Source of the DNA: Welwitschia mirabilis
Taxonomy: Eukaryota > Gnetophyta > Gnetopsida > Welwitschiales
Assembly: GCA_051453625.1 (NCBI GenBank)
Contig: JBOZIK010000001.1
Location: 291,824,668-291,888,667 of the forward strand
Direction: 5' to 3'
DNA: 64,000 nucleotides
Shown: one piece after another, positions 22,712 to 33,720 of the stretch
Layout of the letters: each line of letters starts with the position of its first letter
How positions within the stretch are numbered: the first letter of the stretch is position 1
Program-made: the position numbers and the translations under genes
The notes under the pieces: model-generated
What the model saw: only the letters and a program-made list of their open reading frames with translations
Databases searched by the model: none
What the model was told of the DNA's origin: nothing

Positions 22712-24480
22712 AAATTTTTTTTGGTAGATTCTTCTTTAGGAATATAGTAAGATTGAAAGTCATAATGGTGTTAAGTATACTACCACATTATACTTATGGC
22801 ATTTGTTGCATTGTTTTTCTATCTTGATGTATATTAGAGATCAAAGTCATTATTTTTTAACAACTCTTCCCATCTTCTTTATGTTAAGTTCAACCATTAT
22901 TATTTTTAAAAGTACTCCAAACTATTAAGATCTATTTTTGGTAGGAGTTTTTCTCTAATCAAGTAATATTACCAAATCTATAGAGCATGCACTATAGCTA
23001 ATAACTTTAGATTATGAACTAGGTAATTCCTTTTCTGTTGGTTTAGTTTTCTAGATTCATATGCTACTACCATTTCTTTTTAACTTAGTACTACATCAAT
23101 ACCTTAAACAAAGGCATCTATGATGATCATGAATTGTTTTATCTATATCTATAAACTTTAGAATGGGTATTGATGTTAGTGAAAGCTTTATTCTTAAAAA
23201 TACTACCTTACATCTAGGCAAGAAGTTGAAGGTTGTTGTATATTTTGTTAAATCTATGAGTGGAGATACCAACTAATAATGTCTTGTAATGAATCTTTTA
23301 TAAAATCTTATGAATTCCAAAAGACTTTAGACTTTTGTTTTTTTTTTTAAATTATATCACTTTCATACTACTTAGATTTTTGTAAGATTTGTTATAATTT
23401 CCTATTTATAGATTTTTAGCCCTAAGTAGTTTACTTTAATATGGAAGAAATCACACTTGCTTAGTTTAGCATTAAAATCATGATCTTTTAATAATTGTAA
23501 AAATTTATTAAGGTACTTCACATGTCTCTTCTTATTCTTTGAATAGACCATAATATTATTCAAGAATACTACCACAAATTTATTCAGATGTGGATGAAAG
23601 ACATCATTCATTAGACTTATGAACATTGCAAGAGAATTAGTAAGTCCAAAGGGCATTATCACAAATTCATAGTATCCATATCTTATTATAATTATTATTT
23701 TATGTATATCCTCTTCTTTAGTTCTTATTTGGTAATATCTTAATCTTAGATTAATTTTTTAAAAAAATGTTGATTCTTGTAATTGATCTAGAAGATTGTT
23801 AATTCTAGGTAGAGGGTACTTATTTTTTATGGTAACCTTATTCAGCTACTAGTAATTAATGCATAGTATTAAGGTGTTGTCTTTTTTCTTTATGAATAAC
23901 ATGAAGGCATTCCAGGAAGATATGTTTGAGTAAATTTTTCCTTCTAATAAAAGTTATTCAAGTTAAATTTTTAACTCTTTTAGTTCCATCATTGAGAATT
24001 TGTATGGGGCCCTTGCTACTAGCTATACTTCAAGAATCAAATCAGTGATGCACTCTACTTTCATTTTTGGTGTTAGAGCTATATTTGCTTCAAATATTTG
24101 CTTAAATTACTATAATTCATTTTGAAGGACATGTTATGAACTTGTACCTTCTTGTTTAATTATTGCTATGAATAACTATCTTCATGTTACTACCTTCTTT
24201 ATTTACTTTGTAGTGGCTAAGAAGATCTTCTTGTTATTACCCTTTATTTTAAGCATCCAATCACTAAATGATGATGTGACTATCAAGATCCTCTGCTAAT
24301 GGTAAGGATATAACGCTTATCTCTAAATTCAAGGTCTTTAATTAAAACATTTATCAATCGCTTTATTCCATCTTATGAGATGGAAATTTCCACTATTATC
24401 CTATAGAGGATTTAATTTTTAAAAAGGAAGTGATATTAATTTTTAAAACAAGTAAGGGGAGATGAAATTATGAAAAGCAC
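22712..24480 (-). pseudogene. Ty3/gypsy protease-reverse transcriptase fragment (chromovirus-like), decayed
   Basis: The minus strand shows, in order, NKYPLPRINNLLDQLQES (about 23830-23775), a Y-Q-I-R...ED segment, and an open stretch at 23662-23402. That stretch begins IMPFGLTNSLAMF, with FVVVFLNNI at the catalytic site (FLNN at 23555-23566) and ends in a KCDFF...YLG block. These are the conserved reverse transcriptase blocks of Ty3/gypsy elements. Both catalytic aspartates (Y/F-x-D-D) are now asparagines, so the enzyme would be inactive even without the frameshifts. No integrase is seen to the left, where the copy is cut at the middle LTR. Confidence 0.85.
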
Positions 24481-25149
24481 CACTATGAATTAAATATAAA
24501 AGCAAAAATAAGAAATGGATCTTGGAAATTCTAAAATAGAAAATTAGCTTATTAATAAACTTGTATAAATAGTGATGTATATTCTTTTGGTATGTAACTT
24601 TGGATGTGATTGTCCTTGAGATTTCTTGCGAGAGAGAGGTATAATTATGGAGACTTTAGATAGATAATTCTTAGCTATGTGGCCTTACTTCTTACATTTA
24701 TAACAGATGTTATTACTTCTAAATTCTTCATAAAAAGGTTAATTCCTAATGGCATTGGTCTTAGTTTTTAATACTATTTGGTTCTTAGATTACTTATTAT
24801 CTTATGCATCTAGATAATGTTTTTTATTTCTATAGGCATATTTAATATATCTAACTACCAAAGTATAGAGAATGATTTGGACCATTGATGAAAGTACGTA
24901 ATGAAACTATTAATGAGTTACTTCTCTAAGAAATTCTTCTAAAACTTCATAAGGCATCAAAATTCTGACTAATTTTTAGTCAATGCATACTTTCCTAAAT
25001 GTAGGCATTGAAATTCAATCATTTTATTCTCAATAAAATAATTAGAAATTAACTTATTTTTAAATTATTCTACGAAAGTCTTTCAAGTGATTCTACGGTT
25101 AGATCTTTATTAGCATTAAGACCACCATTCTTACGTATTTCTAGCAAGA
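24481..25149 (-). pseudogene. gag: gag fragment of the same chromovirus-like element
   Basis: Around 24720-24675 the minus strand reads CYKCKK, a stop, GHIAKNY. This is a CCHC zinc knuckle whose last Cys has become Tyr (a G-to-A change). It lies upstream of the protease and polymerase part, as expected in gag-pol order. The remainder is too decayed to follow. Both ends of the element are missing. Confidence 0.6.
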
Positions 25150-25587
25150 AAGTGATAGGATCGAGAACCCTTCGGGGCAGGGGGGTTGGTGAATAGGTTC
25201 TTTACAAAAAATTTAAGCTTAAAACAACTTAATAGAATCTAATCATATATTGCATATAAATGAATAATGAAATCATAATCATGCATACAAAGAATAAATA
25301 AAAAATAGAATGTAAACTATAAAATAGAAACTACCAATTTGGATGCATGCAGGATTTATAGTGGTTTAGAAACTCCCCTACTCCACTCTCAATGATTAGC
25401 TTCTCCCAAGCTTGATCTTAGATCTCTATTAATTCATAGGTTTTGTCAAGCTCACTTGTTAACCCTTACAAGTGAACTTTTACAGGCTAAGCCTTAACCT
25501 AAATAATAGAATTTTGTAGGCTAAGTCTCAACCTTTAACAATGAAGAGAACTGATGTAATGAAGCCTTTATAGCTCTGATATCACTT
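25150..25587 (-). repeat. Copia LTR fragment related to the LTRs at 29.8 and 37.8 kb
   Basis: TGATAGGATCGAGAACC, a G-rich run and GGTGAATAGG match the start of the LTRs at 29809 and 37842. GATTTATAGTGGTTTAGAAA, CCTACTCCACTCTCAA and later blocks also match in order. It is cut by a 100-N gap (25588-25687). Confidence 0.7.
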
Positions 25588-25687
25588 NNNNNNNNNNNNN
25601 NNNNNNNNNNNNNNNNNNNNNNNNNNNNNNNNNNNNNNNNNNNNNNNNNNNNNNNNNNNNNNNNNNNNNNNNNNNNNNNNNNNNNNN

Positions 25688-26580
25688 CTCATAATCTAAA
25701 TAAATCATAGAACTGTCACTTAACTATGACCAACTTAACCATAAGGGACATTCATAGAATTGGAATGAAAATATTATTTGTATTGATTTAAAGAACTTTA
25801 CATCCACTTACAATATAATAACAACACCTCAATAGAAGAGACTCAGTATAATACTAAGTAAACCCCTTTTTACAACCACTGGATGGATATCTTATTCTTC
25901 AAGCTTCCATCACAAGCATATCAAGTACAAAAGATGGTTTGAAAGTAAAGGAGGGAAGGATATTTATGGTTTTACAATGAAAGTTCTAGAACTGTAATCC
26001 TAGACATTGGTGAAGAAAACCCTAGTAGCCCACATGAGTCATTTAACCCTATTTACAATGATATTTATTTCAGAACATGCAAAAATAGCTGTCATCTCAC
26101 CTATCATTAGGATGACATAGGGGACGTCACCATGTATCACATGTCTCCATGCCCCGCTATCAGCCCTACAACTCTTTGCCCATATGAAGGTCATCATCGT
26201 GCATGTCATGGGGATGACATAGGAGATGATACCATGTACCATTCTAGTCAACCATGTGCTGCATATGCTATGCTACATGTACTGCTATCTTGGTAAGTAG
26301 TAGTGATATCATCCTAATTATCGTTGAAATGATAGTAAGGATGAAACCTATCCTAAGCTTCTCAAGTAGAGTAAATTAGCCTTCTTTACCCTTGGTCTTC
26401 CTTCAATATGCTAAGTATTTGAACATGCATGAAATGCCTCTGATTATGCCAAGAATGACATGTTTTCATGATCATCTTATTATCTCTTTATAATTAGCAA
26501 GATTGCATCTAAACCTGTATAAATGTCCTATAAAGTCCTTCAAATACACCATTATATTCCTACAAATTGGTATTGTAACA
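25688..26580 (-). repeat. Right (5') LTR of the composite element, partial
   Basis: After the gap, this aligns closely with about 12690-13572 of the left LTR and ends ATTGTAACA, followed by GTGCC. Palindromic motifs lie near 26088-26130, 26185-26230 and 26305-26345. The first third is lost in the gap or replaced by the copia fragment. Confidence 0.8.
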
Positions 26581-26585
26581 GTGCC
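26581..26585. repeat. Target site duplication GTGCC, right copy
   Basis: Identical to 12219-12223; it pairs the two outer LTRs. Confidence 0.75.
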
Positions 26586-28340
26586 ATAAACATGAGAATC
26601 AATTATCCAAGAGTCAACCTCATTCATGACTATAATACTATAGAGTTCAAGGAATTCTTATGGAAGTAGTATGTGCCTTCTTCCTTCAAGAGATAATGTC
26701 AATTTTGGAACTTAATCTTTTCCAAGTAATATGGTACATAGAGGGAGAGAAAAGATGGGAAGATTTCTTTTGTAATGAAATATCCCTATCTTTCACTTAT
26801 GATTTCTTACAAATTACATAAATGAAGAAAGAAGAAAATGGAAAGTTTGAGAAAGAGAAAAAAAGAATTAGAAAGAATGAAGAATGAAGAAAACTATGTT
26901 ATAGTCAATTTTTAAAATAAAACTAACTTATTAAGATCTTAAATGATAGAGAATACCAAGTAAAAGCTATTAGAGGAAGTTTAAATGTAGAATATAAGAA
27001 TTAACAACACTAGTGAGATCATATAGTGGTGCTGGTGATTTTTTATAAATAGATACAAGCTTTTAAAACATAAAAAGAGAAAATCATACAAATCTAAAAA
27101 TGCTATCGACAGGATGAATTGGTAACCTTGAGGATTAGTTTTTCTGGAAACAATATGAAATTATACCCATTAGATCACTTTGTAAAATTAATAGTTAAGA
27201 TTAATTTATCTTAGGTTAAGACATGAATTATCATAAAAAACACAAGTGTGATTTTTCATAAAGAGAAATATGGAGTGATATGGCTTTAGACGGTCAGCGT
27301 GATGAGAACATGGATTATATGAAAATAAAATTATGAATCTACAATGCATCCAATAAATAAAAAAGACATGTGATACTAAATTTAATAGCTTGGATCTGTT
27401 ACTAGAATAAAGCAAATATTGATAAGTAAATTTATAACTTTCAATAGCAATAAAAAGAGATTAAAGTTATAATTTCTTAAAGTAAGAATATCAAATCATT
27501 ATTTCAATTCAATATTGACGTCATTTCAATTTCTTTTTATATTCATGAGTAACCACTTCAAGCATTTAACAATACTAAGGATTCAAGATTATGACGCCTT
27601 CTTCTAATAGATCTAAGATTTTTTTCATGAAGAATTTAGTGCTACATTACCAGCAAGCATCTATAGCTCTAATGTAGTAAAAAATGTCTTAAATGAATAC
27701 TTAAAGATACATTGCCCACAAGCATCCATAGATTTGACATAGTTAACTAAATTAATAATATTGATTTAAAAAAAATATGCTTAAAAATTGAATAAATTTT
27801 ATAATAACTTTTTGTAAGCATGGAAAGGTCATTGACTCATTAGCCTAATTAAAAAGTGCTCTCATCTCATTGAAATGGTTAAAGCAAAGTCACAATATGA
27901 AATTAGAAAAACCAAATTTTATCTTAGGATTTACTATATTATAAAACTCAAATAACTATAAACTTTAATAAATAACTTAAAAATAAAGATGATTTTGCTT
28001 AAAAATAAAGATAATTTTTTATTAAAAAGCAAGAATTCACAAAATCTCTACCAAAAATTTGAAGAGAAAAAGATCAATTTATTACTGATTTATCAAAAAA
28101 GACCATTAATTCAAATAATTGAGTTTTAAAAACTCATAAGAAAATAGAAAGAGTGTATGATCTATCCTTTTTATGAACTTATATAAAGGCAGAAGAATTG
28201 AATGATTATTTATTTTGAATAAATGATGGTCTAGGGTATTTTCTACGAGAAAAAAACTCTCAAGTAGCTTATATTTTGTTGAATAAGAACTCGACCATCT
28301 TATAACAAGATTTTAGAAAAATAAATGCAATCTGACATTA
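26586..28340. other. AT-rich DNA, nothing recognised
   Basis: No reading frame or repeat that I can support. Two weakly repeated blocks with GC(A)AGCATC(T/C)ATAG lie near 27650 and 27718. Confidence 0.35.
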
Positions 28341-28360
28341 CAGAATAACATTAAAGATCT

Positions 28361-29340
28361 TTAATAGCCATGTATCTCATTATATCTTAGACAAATAGGC
28401 CTGGAATTATAAAGGCAGTTGTTAATAAGTGTTTCATACATAGAATAATAATCCTTAAATATTTCAACATAAGAATCTAAAATATAGGGTTTAATAATAG
28501 GCTCTACAACCTTCATTAAAGTAAATATAACACATGAAAATACTAGGATATATATGTATAAAGTCAAAAAAAGTCTAACCTATGGCTTTTTTATGCTTCC
28601 TTAATAAGTCTACCAAGACATTCTCTTGAGATAGGGATACGTTTAAGCTAAGAATCATTAGAAAAGCTATATTTTCTTTAGAAAGGGATTCTTAAGATTT
28701 CTTAAGAGTGATTTTAACTCAACAAAATACTTATTATTCATGTTGACGATTAAATCATGTTCTGAAGGTGAAGATAAAATAAAAACATTTTGGTTATGGA
28801 AAGATGAATTAAGATTAAAAGATTCACTTTCTAGTGAGTGAACATGTTCCAAACTATCATCACTTAAAAATTGTTTTATAGCATAGAAGACATTTAATTT
28901 AATAAAATTTTTTTCAAAATATATTTTTATGGAACCATTTTGGTAGTTAATTAAAGAATTTAATGTTGTAAGGAAGGGTTGATCTAAGATTATAGAAACT
29001 ACATGATTTATGGTGTTTTTTATCTTCAAACCTTAAAAGTCTATAAGAAAGTAATAAATATTCACCTAAATAATAACATCTTCTATTACATCTAAGGATA
29101 ACTTCATAGAGATGTTTGTTAGCTGTAGTGCCTTATACATGTAATAACATCTAAGCTAAGTTTTTGTACATGCAATAAGGTAAAAGATTAATACTAACTT
29201 TTAAATATAATAAGGCTTGCTTAATGTATTTATCACTAATAATAGTTAAAATATTTGAAAATATTGGATTTTTGTATTTTAAAGGGAATTGGTCTTACAT
29301 GATGACACTTATCTTTTGAGCTAGGAAATCTTTACTTATT
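28361..29340 (-). pseudogene. Athila/Tat aspartic protease region, decayed
   Basis: Read on the minus strand from 29340: a KYKNP segment, then QALLYLKVSINLLPY (about 29220-29175), where relatives have ALLDLGASVNLLPY. There follow a LQLTNISMKLS block, a VEDV-like block and, in the open stretch 29029-28667, VSIILDQPFLTTLNSLINYQ. The last matches the ILGRPFLAT...I-D/N block of Ty3/gypsy proteases. The catalytic Asp-Gly has become Tyr and Lys, so it is inactive. The stretch ends in an acidic tail, and a separate open stretch at 28567-28361 may be its continuation. The right side is interrupted by the LTR at 29361. Confidence 0.7.
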
Positions 29341-29360
29341 ACATTAATTTCCCTCTTAAC

Positions 29361-29808
29361 TCTTATTAACATGTAACAAATGGCATTCATATTAAGTATT
29401 TTAGGTTTATTACAAGTGAAGACATTAATTTAATTATTTAAATATAAATTATGTCTTTTGATATCTTTAAAACAAAACTAAATTTTATGATTTTCTATAT
29501 AATAATTGTAGAACTTTAGCCACATTTTGAAACACATGGTAGGAAATGAACATAATTTCTCACAAAAAAATAATGGCAATGTAGAAATGAGGTGTTTAGA
29601 TGTGGGAGTAGTATTGCAAGATATGTAGTAATGGCATGTAAAGGTGGCATTGGAGACATGTGCAGATAATACTAATTAGTAGAGGAATATAGCTCCAAAG
29701 CCACATGTTGAACTCATTATGGAAATATCCACCAAAATGCTACAAAATAAAGATTTTACCTAATTATATATGATAAATATTTTACCTAACACTACATGAT
29801 GAATATTC
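29361..29808 (+). repeat. Chromovirus-type LTR in plus orientation, first half
   Basis: This is the reverse complement of 40908 down to about 40470, with continuous similarity (for example TATTAACATGTAA, then AAAATTTAGTTTTG, GTAGCATT and GTAAAATCTTTATTTT on the complement). It is broken at 29808 by the copia insertion and resumes at 39140. The end carries tandem units of about 28 bases, TTTTACCTAACACTACATGA and variants. Confidence 0.75.
29804..29808. repeat. Target site duplication of the copia element, left
   Basis: TATTC here, GATTC at 39140-39144: four of five identical, flanking the two LTRs. The interrupted tandem repeat reads through correctly if the element is removed. Confidence 0.65.
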
Positions 29809-31178
29809 TATAGGATCAAGATCCTTATAGGAGAGGGGGGATGAATAGTATTCTCAAAAATTCATTGAATAATCTTTAAAATAAAAAATACGTTGCTTAA
29901 AAAAAAACACCAAAAACTTGCATAAAAACTAAAAGTATTTTAAACAATAGAAAGTACATAAATATTGATTAGAAGCATACAAGATTTATAGTAGTTTAGA
30001 AAAACCCCCTACTTCACTCTTAGCAATTAGCTTCTCATCAAGCCTAATTTTAATCTCTGTTAATCTCTTTTAGGTATTGCAGATTTACCTGTAACCTTTA
30101 CAAATGTACTTTTTCTAAAGTCTTAGTCTCAACCTTTTGCAATAAAGCATAGCAGTAATGATAGTATGCCCAAATGCATAAGTATCACTTGATCTTTAGC
30201 TCTATGAAAGTAACGAAGCACTTCTCTTGAAGATGATACAATCTAAAAACAAAGAAGTGCTATAGATCTGACATCATATGCAAAGATACCATAGTTGTTG
30301 ATTCATCTTTGGTTAGGAATGTAATGCCAATTAAGTACAATGATAAATCCACAAGATTCAAAAGGTTGATAAAATGTGTAATAGTGATTTGACTATTGGC
30401 TATATATAGTGGAAGACTTTTAGAATTTTTATAAGTGAAAAATCTCTTCCAATGGCCATGAAACATCTACATAATGGCTATAAAATTTGTGTTTTCATCA
30501 TGACCGATCGACCCCTAAAATGTTCAGTTAACCCCTCCTGGTATCATCACTTAAATAGGTTGGCCTTCTAATCTTTTTAGTTGACTAGTTTTTTATGGCT
30601 CCATATTCGATTGACTCCTTAGGATTTAGTCGACCGCTCATCTAGTTTCTTGTGTATCTATCAGGTTGTCTACTTAGTCCTAATAAAATCCATTAATTTT
30701 TTATGCCATAGGTCCAATTGACCCCTTACTAATTGACTGTGATGTATTGATGCTCAGTTGCATAGATTTGGTTGAACCCTTAAATGTTTGATTGATCCCT
30801 TGATGATCAGCTAGAAAGTATCAGGTGCATAATGCTCATGTCTAGTTGACCCCTCAAATATCTAGTTGACCCTTTGATGATCAGTTCAAAAGTATTTGTT
30901 CTCAGGTTCACAAGCCCGCTTGATCCTTAAAATGCTTAGTTAATCCCTTTAAATTCAGTTCATTTCTGAGTGTTTACTTTAGGTGTATTTACTTCCTTAA
31001 AAGTCTAGTCGACCCCTTAAAAGGATAATAAAACTTGATAGGTTTCAGGTTCAAAATGGTGCAAACATTGCTTTAACTTCTGACCTATAAGTGATTAATA
31101 CTTTCTATGAAAGATAAAACAAATTTAACTACACAAAAAATATTAGTTTGACATCAATTGATAAATAATAATTCAATA
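29809..31178 (-). repeat. 3' LTR of the copia element
   Basis: The plus strand runs TATAGGATCAAGATCC to AATAATTCAATA, 1370 bp, matching 37842-39139 throughout. The termini are decayed TG/CA. The part from about 30490 to 31030 contains many degenerate copies of GGTCGACCCCT. Confidence 0.9.
30500..31025. repeat. Array of degenerate GGTCGACCCCT motifs in the 3' LTR
   Basis: Motifs of the form (A/G)GT(C/T)GACC(C/G)CT recur at intervals of about 25 to 60 bases, in direct and inverted sense because the core GGTCGACC is palindromic. Clear examples are near 30505, 30628 and 31005. The same array, independently decayed, is in the other LTR at 38490-38985. Confidence 0.7.
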
Positions 31179-31191
31179 ATCTTTCCCTTTG
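31179..31191 (-). promoter_or_regulatory. Polypurine tract of the copia element
   Basis: On the minus strand CAAAGGGAAAGAT directly precedes the LTR start TATTGAATTATT, a decayed TGTTGAATT, as is typical for copia elements. Confidence 0.8.
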
Positions 31192-31599
31192 ATATTAATG
31201 GCAAATATTTTATTAGTTGAGGAGATTTGTTTTAGCAAAAATCCCCCTCACATAATGCTTGTTAACTTTTGCAAAAATATTAAACGTTTTATCTCAAGTT
31301 AGATATTTTAATAAGTCCTCAAATTGTGTCAAAATTTAAAGACAATTTGAATTACCAAAATATATATGATAGATAACATTTTAATCATAAATTATTAAAT
31401 AACCATAAGATATTCCAGAAATTTTAGTTCATATTAAATATAGATGTGCACTAAAAAATTTGAGAAATAAATTATAAATCATAAAAACAAGTGCATTTAT
31501 ATTATTGAAAGATAAATATTACAATGAAAGGTGCTTATCAAAAATAAATATATTTGAAAACATCATAATCAACTAACCAATTCTTCCCCTTTTGACATC

Positions 31600-32665
31600 A
31601 ATGACATAGGAGAGAAGAAACACAAGCATGAAAGAAAATCATAAGCATAGAAAGAGATATAGTAAGATTTCTTTATTTTCTCCTCTTTTGTTTTTTTCTT
31701 TAGAATCTTCTTCTTCTTTCTCTTCTTTGGCTACCTTCTGTGCTAAGCTTTTGGCTTTCTTTAAAGTATCAGCAATCTCATATCTAACTTTAATGAGAGC
31801 TTCCTTCATATGTCTGGTATGAGAGTCAATCTACCTTAGGTATGAAAGAGTATCTTCTAAAGAGGCTTGCGTGGGATAAGGGGATTTAGAGGAATTCTTG
31901 GATCTGGAAAAATATGCATGTGAGACCACATCACACGTTCAATAAGTAACATGGGTTGAAGGATTTCAAGCTTCAAGTAAAAAGTGACTTAATAATGATG
32001 ACACATATTTGCAATCAACATAGAATAGGATAAAGTCCTAATTTTGTGATACTTTAACTAAGAAACCATATTATTTAATATAATGATAGAAACATTAATG
32101 GAATGCTTAGTCCCCATCAAGTATTTCAAATAGAACCTATAGTTGGAGGTCTAATCATAATAACCCACTAAAGATAAGAAGTTATAGGTAAAAACTAAGT
32201 GAAGAAACCTATTCTAGCTATGGAACTTACCAAAAAGATTCCTTCTAGTCTCTGCTTTATATTATATGGAGTCATAAAGATTCATCCTCATAGTCTCCTC
32301 TTGTAAGATCAGTAATAGCTGTAACAAAGTTTGTAGTTACTTAATCCTCTTTCCCAAATGAGGCTTTCAAGGGTTCTAGTGTTAACATTATAAGAAGCAT
32401 TACTATAAAATACCCTAGTAAGAAAAGAATAAGCAAAAACTAAAAAATCAAGAAAATAGAATAGATCCAGATCTTGTAAGAGTTAGATCATATCTATAAC
32501 CTCCCTAAGCTCTGAAGTAGCAAAAGATCTTTCTTGGTATACAAGATTCTTCTCAAACTTCTTAGTGAACTTGTCTAAATCATCTTTAGATATTCCATGG
32601 TAGAAATAAGAAGGATCTATACTTGCAACCTCTTTTGTTCTTCTCTTGAAGGGTTTCTTAGCCAT
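31600..32665 (-). pseudogene. Extra 3' frame of the SIRE-like element (env-like position)
   Basis: A frame begins MAKKPFKRRTKEVAS at 32665 and is open to 32483. Decayed continuation can be followed in changing frames, with a LTRVFYSNASYNVNTRTLES stretch (near 32430-32365) and a lysine/glutamate-rich, coiled-coil-like end (about 31800-31640). The basic start and the V-x-FY-A/S-N block recall the putative plant transposon protein domain found in extra frames of plant LTR elements. SIRE-lineage elements carry such a frame here, often called env-like. No transmembrane segment is visible. Function is not established. Confidence 0.5.
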
Positions 32666-33269
32666 TGAAACTATTTGGTAGAAGCCTGAAGATAAGGAAA
32701 ATCTAAGAAAAATGCTAGATCTAAAGGAGACAGATGGTTAGAAAATAATGAACAGGATTTGGGCTTTACTTACTTTTAAAGAAAAGGTCAATTAGGTTGA
32801 TTTTAATAAATAAATCAAATCTAATAATGGTACTTTAGCACTATATTACTATAGGTCTAGTTGACCCATTTAAGTTTCAGTTAACCTGTTGAGACATAGG
32901 TCTATAGTACAGTTAGGGTCTGGGCATCCAGGCTTATAGGCAAGTCGACCAACCACCTTTAGTTGAGAAAATATAGATTCGATATACTACTATGTAATCA
33001 ACTAGAGGATGGCTAGATAACTCACAGTTCATTTTAAAGACAAAGAAAATTATCAGCATTTAGGGGTTTGATAAAGATATCTAATAGTTAATAATCTATA
33101 CTAACGAAATTTATAGTAATATTTCTTTTTTCAACTTAATCTCTTTAAAAATGATGTCTTAGTTTAATGTATTTATTTCTTGAGTGCTAAATAGGATTTT
33201 TAGAAATATTTATAGCATTAGCATTATTACAAAAATTATAAACTTATTCAACATTTATATTAAAGTCAT

Positions 33270-33720
33270 TTAGCATTCCTTCATCCAAAGGAGATGAGCA
33301 TAATAACTCCCTGCTGCAATATACTTAGCTTCGAGTATTGAAATGGAGATATAATTTTTCTTTTTACTTGCCCATCTTACTAAGCATGATTCTAATAGAA
33401 AACAATTTTCACTTATGCTCTTTTTATTATCCTTATAACCAGCCCAATCTGCATTACCAAATCTTATAATCTTAAAATATGTCTCAATTAGGTACCATGA
33501 ATTATAATTACATATGCCTTTTATGTATCTAATGATTCTTTTGACTGCTTGTAAGTATGATTCTTTTGATTGAGTTTGATACCTTACACATACGTGAATA
33601 CTAAACATGATATCAGATCTACTTGTAGTCAAATATAATAAACTTCTAATCATAGTCTTATAAAGTTTCTAATCTACTAATTTTTCATTTTCATCCAAAC
33701 TAACTTTACAATATTTTAAC
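33270..33720 (-). pseudogene. pol: copia RNase H domain
   Basis: An open stretch of 127 codons (33653-33270) shows SLLYLTTSRSDIMFSIHVCV, then VKRIIRYIKG, FGNADWAGYKDNKKS and EAKYIAAGSYYAHLLWMKEC. These are the end of reverse transcriptase and the RNase H of copia elements, which removes the RNA template. The first catalytic Asp (NADWAG) is kept. The usual T/S-x-E-A-E-Y has become an E-A-K-Y, another G-to-A type change. A frame break separates it from the upstream polymerase. Confidence 0.9.

Larger units (their letters stand above)
12224..26580 (-). mobile_element. Composite Athila-like insertion bounded by GTGCC
   Basis: The outer LTRs (12224-13572 and the one ending at 26580) are more alike than either is to the middle LTR at 21255-22711. 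For example, both keep a segment TACAATGAAAGTTCTAGAAC that the middle one has lost. The interior is not a simple element: it holds further LTRs of the same broad family in both orientations, a middle LTR with its own primer site, an unknown long frame, a chromovirus fragment and a copia LTR piece. Repeated nesting or recombination between LTRs best explains this. Element orientation is minus. Confidence 0.65.

Noticed and set aside
25568-25580. GCTCTGATATCAC as a tRNA-Met primer site
   Set aside because: It resembles the complement of the primer site, but the surrounding 400 bases align with the inside of the copia LTR, so the match is probably chance.
26586-26680. Possible copia protease remnant (minus strand SWIIDS) at the right flank of the composite element
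   Set aside because: Only six or so residues fit, the catalytic Gly is absent, and neither a zinc knuckle nor the expected continuation at 12218 could be found.
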